A stretch of 9,597 bases of DNA. Source: Bacillota bacterium. Lineage in GTDB: Bacteria; Bacillota; Clostridia; Christensenellales; Aristaeellaceae. Location: positions 1 through 9,597 of the forward strand of contig JAEWRJ010000132.1 of NCBI GenBank assembly GCA_023460055.1, in the 5' to 3' direction. Positions 6,219-9,597 of the stretch are shown piece by piece. The notes beneath the pieces are model-generated. The model ran no database searches. It had not been told where the DNA came from and saw only the letters and a list, made by a program, of their open reading frames with translations. The translations under genes and the position numbers were made by a program. How positions within the stretch are numbered: position 1 is the first letter of the stretch; each line of letters starts with the position of its first letter.

Positions 6219-7766
6219 ATGCTTGCGAGAGCGCTGTGTTTTGCCCTGAATGGTATACAGGGCGAACCTGTGACAGTAGAAGCTGATGTATCAAACAGCG
6301 ATAAGTTTGTTTTCAATCTGGTGGGCTTGCCGGACGCGGCGGTGAAGGAAAGCCGTGAGCGTGTTTTTGCCGCGCTTAAAAACAGCGGTTTCACCCAGCC
6401 CTATGTGCGTACCACGGTCAATCTCTCGCCGGCTGACCTGCGCAAGGAAGGCACTGCCTTTGATCTGCCGATCGCCGTCGCGATCATCGCTGCCAGCAGG
6501 CAGGCCAGGGTGATTAATCTTGAAGACACAGTGCTGCTTGGCGAACTCGCGCTTGATGGGCGTATGGCTCCTGTGCACGGGGCACTGTCACTGGTCATTG
6601 CCGCGCGTGAGCGGGGGTACGGCAAAGTTGTACTGCCGCTGCAAAACGCGCGGGAGGTGGAAGCTGTTGAGGGGATGCAGGTGTTTCCCGCGCGGTCGCT
6701 GTATGAAGTTGTGCAGCACCTTGCCGGCAATGCGCTCATCCCCGCGCAGGCGCAAAAGAGCTACCTTGAATGCTTATCAGAGCAGGTGATTGGCGCTGAC
6801 CTCAGCCAGGTGCGCGGCCAGCGCATGGCCAAGCGCGCGCTGGAGGTAGCCGCGGCGGGGGGACACAATTTACTTATGGTGGGCGTCCCGGGATCCGGCA
6901 AAACGATGCTGGCCCGTTGCCTGCCGGGCATCCTGCCTTATATGACACAAGAAGAAGCATTTGAAACGACACGCATACACAGCGCGGCGGACTTGATCGT
7001 TCCGGGCCAGGGGCTGATGACTCAGCGGCCATTTCGCACCCCGCACCACTCCGCCTCCATGGCGTCACTGGTGGGCGGCGGTTCAAACGCGAGACCGGGC
7101 GAGGTATCGCTGGCTCATAACGGCGTGCTCTTTTTGGATGAAATGCCGGAATATCCCAGGCAGGTTTTGGAAGCGCTGCGCCAGCCGCTTGAAGACGGCG
7201 TGACCACGGTATCCCGTGTCCGGGCGCATTCGCGCTATCTGTCGCGCTGCATGATGGTGGCCAGCATGAACCCCTGCCCTTGCGGCTATTATGGCAGCAG
7301 ATCCAAAAAATGCCGCTGCGGCAGCCATGAGATCAAGCGTTACCTTGACCGTATCTCAGGTCCCTTGCTTGATCGCATCGATATCCAGGTGGAAGTGGAT
7401 GCTGTGCCGATTGAGGAAGTGAGCGCGCCTGCCCAGGCGGAAGGGAGCGCCGCTGTGCGCGAGCGCGTTGTCGCCGCCAGAAACAGGCAGCTGAAGCGTT
7501 TTGAAGGTTCGGGCATCCGCTCCAACGCGCAGATGGAGGGCAAGCACATCGAACAGCTGGCAAATATCAGCACTGAGGCCTTGGCGCTGCTGCACCGGGC
7601 GATGCAGCAGCGCAGCCTGAGCATGCGTGCCTACAGCCGCATCATCAAGGTGGCGCGTACCATTGCCGATCTGTCAGGGGAGGATGAGGCAGGCGCGCCA
7701 GCGATGGCAGAGGCCATACAATACCGCTTGATCGACAGCAAGTACTGGGGTGAAGCGCATGGTTGA
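6219..7766 (+). CDS. comM: ComM/YifB family AAA+ ATPase (Mg-chelatase-like)
   Basis: A 515-residue protein of the ComM (YifB) family. In naturally transformable bacteria ComM is a hexameric helicase that extends branch migration as incoming single-stranded DNA joins the chromosome; the family is also common in species not known to be transformable. Regions: a Lon-protease-like N-terminal domain (about 1-170, with VGLPDAAVKES and KEGTAFDLPIA, lacking the Lon catalytic serine as is usual here); a Mg-chelatase AAA+ core with Walker A GVPGSGKT 222-229, FRTPHHS, and Walker B VLFLDE 303-308; a CPCG-x8-CRCG cysteine cluster (353-356 and 365-368) of the family; and a C-terminal helical domain with SMRAYSRIIKVARTIADL. 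The start after AGGAGGAGG is clear. It lies 25 bases after the glycosyltransferase stop and overlaps dprA by 8 bases, so ComM and DprA are probably made together. Confidence 0.95.
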   Translation: MLARALCFALNGIQGEPVTVEADVSNSDKFVFNLVGLPDAAVKESRERVFAALKNSGFTQPYVRTTVNLSPADLRKEGTAFDLPIAVAIIAASRQARVINLEDTVLLGELALDGRMAPVHGALSLVIAARERGYGKVVLPLQNAREVEAVEGMQVFPARSLYEVVQHLAGNALIPAQAQKSYLECLSEQVIGADLSQVRGQRMAKRALEVAAAGGHNLLMVGVPGSGKTMLARCLPGILPYMTQEEAFETTRIHSAADLIVPGQGLMTQRPFRTPHHSASMASLVGGGSNARPGEVSLAHNGVLFLDEMPEYPRQVLEALRQPLEDGVTTVSRVRAHSRYLSRCMMVASMNPCPCGYYGSRSKKCRCGSHEIKRYLDRISGPLLDRIDIQVEVDAVPIEEVSAPAQAEGSAAVRERVVAARNRQLKRFEGSGIRSNAQMEGKHIEQLANISTEALALLHRAMQQRSLSMRAYSRIIKVARTIADLSGEDEAGAPAMAEAIQYRLIDSKYWGEAHG

Positions 7767-8856
7767 GAGTACAGAGCAGCTGGCCCGCCTTTGGCTTTCC
7801 CTATGCGAGAATCTGAGCTCAGCCTTCCGAAGAAAACTGGCGGAGGAAGCGGGCAGCTATACTGCCCTTTATGAGGGGTTCCCGGCTGGCGTCACAGGGC
7901 AGGTGAATGAGAAAGCGCTGGATGAGCTGCGGCGTTTGCGGGATGCGGGGGCGGATAAACTGCTCCTGCGCCTGGAAGCGCTGGGTATTGGTTTTTGCTT
8001 TCTGGGGGAACCCGATTATCCGGATTTGCTTTCAAGCATCCCTGACCCGCCGGATGTGCTTTTTTATCGCGGAACTATGCCTGGCGGAGACTATAGGGCT
8101 GTATCCATCGTCGGCTCCAGGCGCGAAACGCGCTATGGCAGAAACCAGGCCTTTGGTATCGCAAAAGATCTGGCCGCGCAGGGTGTAATCATTGTGTCTG
8201 GCCTTGCGCGGGGCATCGATACAGCCGCTCACAAGGGAGCCCTGGAGGCGGGCGGAAAAACCATCGCGGTGCTTGGCAGCGGCCTTAACAATATTTATCC
8301 GCAGGAGAACGCAAAGCTTGCGGATGAGATCGCGGCAACCGGAGGCGCTGTGGTGACCGAGCTTCCGCCCGGCACAGCGCCGCTTGCTTTCCGTTTTCCC
8401 GCCCGCAACCGAATCGTATCCGGGCTTTCTCAGGCCCTTCTGCTGGCTGAAGCAAGGGAAAAATCGGGCACGCTGATCACGGTCGGCCATGCGCTGGACC
8501 AGGGCCGCGAGGTCTTCGCTGTGCCCGGCGAGGTGGATTCTCCCGGCAGCCTGATCCCCAACCGCATGATCCGGGAAGGAGCAAGGCTATGTACTTGTGC
8601 TCAGGACATTCTGGAGGATATGGGATGGGCTGAGAAAAAGCATCCTGCCCGCCAGCTTCGCCTTGATCTTTCTGATATATCGGACGCTCAGCGCCCGATC
8701 ATTGAAGCCCTAAGCGATGAAGATAAGGGATTTGAGGAATTACTGGATGCGACAGGTTTTGACGCTGCCGAGCTCAGCCGGGAGATCACAATGCTTGAGC
8801 TTGAAGGCAGAGTGGAGGCCCTTGCGGGCAGGCTGTACAGGTTGTCTCGCTCTTGA
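7759..8856 (+). CDS. dprA: DNA processing protein DprA (Smf)
   Basis: A 365-residue DprA. It binds single-stranded DNA entering the cell and loads RecA, shielding the DNA during natural transformation; it is also widespread in species without known competence. After a variable helical N-terminal part (about 1-110), the Rossmann-like core begins with VSIVGSRRETRYG (GSR at 119-121), followed by SGLARGID at 147-154, AHKGAL, AVLGSG, YP-x-EN, FPARNRIVSGLS, EAREKSGTLIT and VPGEVDSPGS, all signatures of the family. The last 60 residues look like the winged-helix domain found in many DprA proteins. The ATG at 7759 is preferred to a GTG at 7750 because GGGGTGA (7747-7753) lies 5 bases upstream of it. 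It overlaps the comM stop by 8 bases. There is no terminator visible after its stop, so some read-through into topA is likely. Confidence 0.96.
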   Translation: MVESTEQLARLWLSLCENLSSAFRRKLAEEAGSYTALYEGFPAGVTGQVNEKALDELRRLRDAGADKLLLRLEALGIGFCFLGEPDYPDLLSSIPDPPDVLFYRGTMPGGDYRAVSIVGSRRETRYGRNQAFGIAKDLAAQGVIIVSGLARGIDTAAHKGALEAGGKTIAVLGSGLNNIYPQENAKLADEIAATGGAVVTELPPGTAPLAFRFPARNRIVSGLSQALLLAEAREKSGTLITVGHALDQGREVFAVPGEVDSPGSLIPNRMIREGARLCTCAQDILEDMGWAEKKHPARQLRLDLSDISDAQRPIIEALSDEDKGFEELLDATGFDAAELSREITMLELEGRVEALAGRLYRLSRS

Positions 8857-8893
8857 CACGGCGAGCGGAAAAGATTGTTGATTTCATCCTTGT

Positions 8894-8923
8894 TTGACAA
8901 GCCTGTGTCCGGGAGGCTATTAT
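8894..8923 (+). promoter_or_regulatory. Predicted sigma-A-type promoter of topA
   Basis: A perfect -35 hexamer TTGACA (8894-8899) is followed after 18 bases by TATTAT (8918-8923), which differs from TATAAT at one position. Transcription would begin near 8930, giving a leader of about 40 bases before the topA GTG at 8970. It lies in the 113-base gap after dprA, the largest clear gap in the second half of the window, so topA probably has its own promoter in addition to read-through from the operon. Confidence 0.7.
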
Positions 8924-8932
8924 TCGGACTGA

Positions 8933-8947
8933 TCCCTGGACCAGGGA
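8933..8947 (+). promoter_or_regulatory. Inverted repeat at the predicted topA start point, possible operator
   Basis: TCCCTGG and CCAGGGA are perfect inverted arms around a single central A. With one unpaired A the dyad extends to GATC...AATC (8931-8950). It begins about 3 bases after the predicted transcription start, a position where a bound repressor would block RNA polymerase. The spacer is too short for a good RNA hairpin with all pairs formed, which favours a DNA site over an RNA element. No known binding protein is recognised, and a chance palindrome cannot be excluded. Confidence 0.3.
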
Positions 8948-8969
8948 ATCCGTCGTTTGGAGGAACAGA

Positions 8970-9597
8970 GTGCCCGTATCACGCAAATTGGTTATCGTGG
9001 AGTCGCCTGCCAAGGCGCACTCAATCGAAAAATTTTTGGGAAGAAATTATAAGGTGGAAGCATCCCAGGGCCATGTGCGGGATTTGCCAAAATCTCGCAT
9101 CGGAATATCCCCTGAAGACAGCTTCCGTATGGATTACATAACAATCCACGGGAAAGGAGCCCTTCTTGCCAAACTGCGCAAGGAGGCGAAGAACGCCAAG
9201 GATATTTATCTGGCGACTGACCCTGACCGTGAGGGGGAAGCTATCTCATGGCATCTGGCACAGGCATTGAAACTTGATCCCGCAGAAGTCAAACGTGTTG
9301 AGTTTCACGAGATCACCAAGAAAGCTGTGACTGACGCGGTAAAAAATCCGCGCCATATTGATATGGATCTGGTGGATGCGCAGCAGGCCAGGCGCGCGCT
9401 GGACAGGCTGGTGGGCTATAAGATCAGCCCCCTGCTTTGGGCCAAGGTGCGCAAGGGCCTTTCCGCCGGGCGCGTGCAGAGCGTGGCCACCCGCATGATT
9501 GTCGACAGAGAGGACGAGATAGCTTCCTTTATCCCGGAGGAATACTGGGATGTCTATGCCGATATCTCCGTGGCCTGCGAGGGCGGCAGGGCCGTGC
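8970..9597 (+). CDS. topA: DNA topoisomerase I, N-terminal part (cut by the window end)
   Basis: The first 209 residues of a type IA topoisomerase, the enzyme that relaxes negative supercoils by passing a strand through a transient single-strand break. The Toprim domain is clear: LVIVESPAKA with E11, HVRDLP, and the metal-binding DPDRE with D84, D86 and E88. After it come FHEITKKAV, VDAQQARRALDRLVGY and the strongly conserved SAGRVQSVA (165-173). The catalytic tyrosine and the zinc-ribbon tail, if present, lie beyond the window. The start is GTG, set by GGAGG (8959-8963) 6 bases upstream and by the expected distance to the VESPAKA motif. The neighbour order dprA-topA is conserved in Bacillus and clostridia, which supports the call. 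The frame stays open to the last base. Confidence 0.97.
   Translation, partial: MPVSRKLVIVESPAKAHSIEKFLGRNYKVEASQGHVRDLPKSRIGISPEDSFRMDYITIHGKGALLAKLRKEAKNAKDIYLATDPDREGEAISWHLAQALKLDPAEVKRVEFHEITKKAVTDAVKNPRHIDMDLVDAQQARRALDRLVGYKISPLLWAKVRKGLSAGRVQSVATRMIVDREDEIASFIPEEYWDVYADISVACEGGRAV

Noticed and set aside
8853..8858. Another TTGACA at the dprA stop codon
   Set aside because: No acceptable -10 sequence lies 16-18 bases downstream, and the better promoter is at 8894-8923.
8875..9141. An 88-codon plus-strand open frame across the topA start
   Set aside because: It is out of frame with topA, whose Toprim motifs are unmistakable in the frame starting at GTG 8970, and its product resembles nothing known.

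Overview
The window looks like a chromosomal housekeeping segment of a moderately GC-rich member of the Bacillota, most likely a clostridial lineage. The reasons are the gene order rbgA-rnhB-yraN-...-comM-dprA-topA, which resembles the arrangement in many clostridia; the strong AGGAGG ribosome binding sites; the use of TTG and GTG starts; and closest-looking relatives (by motif memory, not by search) among Firmicute proteins. No mobile element, CRISPR array, tRNA or rRNA was seen. All genes are on the plus strand.

Layout. Positions 1-188 hold the 3' end of a gene whose tail resembles the C-terminus of shikimate kinase. A 141-base gap follows, containing a small hairpin (193-213) and a strong intrinsic-terminator structure (259-295). 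Next is a tightly packed run: rbgA (330-1166, 50S ribosome assembly GTPase, TTG start), rnhB (1163-1792, RNase HII), yraN (1789-2133, UPF0102 nuclease-like protein), a very large membrane glycosyltransferase (2144-6193, 1349 aa), comM (6219-7766, YifB-type AAA+ helicase) and dprA (7759-8856, RecA loader in transformation). The junctions overlap by 4, 4 and 8 bases, or are separated by 10 and 25 bases, so this is probably one operon. A 113-base gap with a good sigma-A-type promoter and a dyad near its predicted start point leads to topA (8970 onward, topoisomerase I), which is cut by the window end.

How they fit together. Apart from the glycosyltransferase the genes serve ribosome maturation and nucleic-acid maintenance: RNA removal from DNA (RnhB), a nuclease-like protein (YraN), processing of incoming single-stranded DNA (ComM, DprA) and supercoiling (TopA). 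The glycosyltransferase is the outlier. It carries two different GT-C type membrane enzymes in one chain: a Gpi18/COG5542-like half and a protein O-mannosyltransferase (GT39/PMT) half. It also has two predicted extracytoplasmic beta-sandwich domains, one near the N-terminus and one placed inside the first outer loop of the PMT half. This protein and its position inside a conserved informational cluster are the most unusual content of the window. I did not find a convincing wholly new system.
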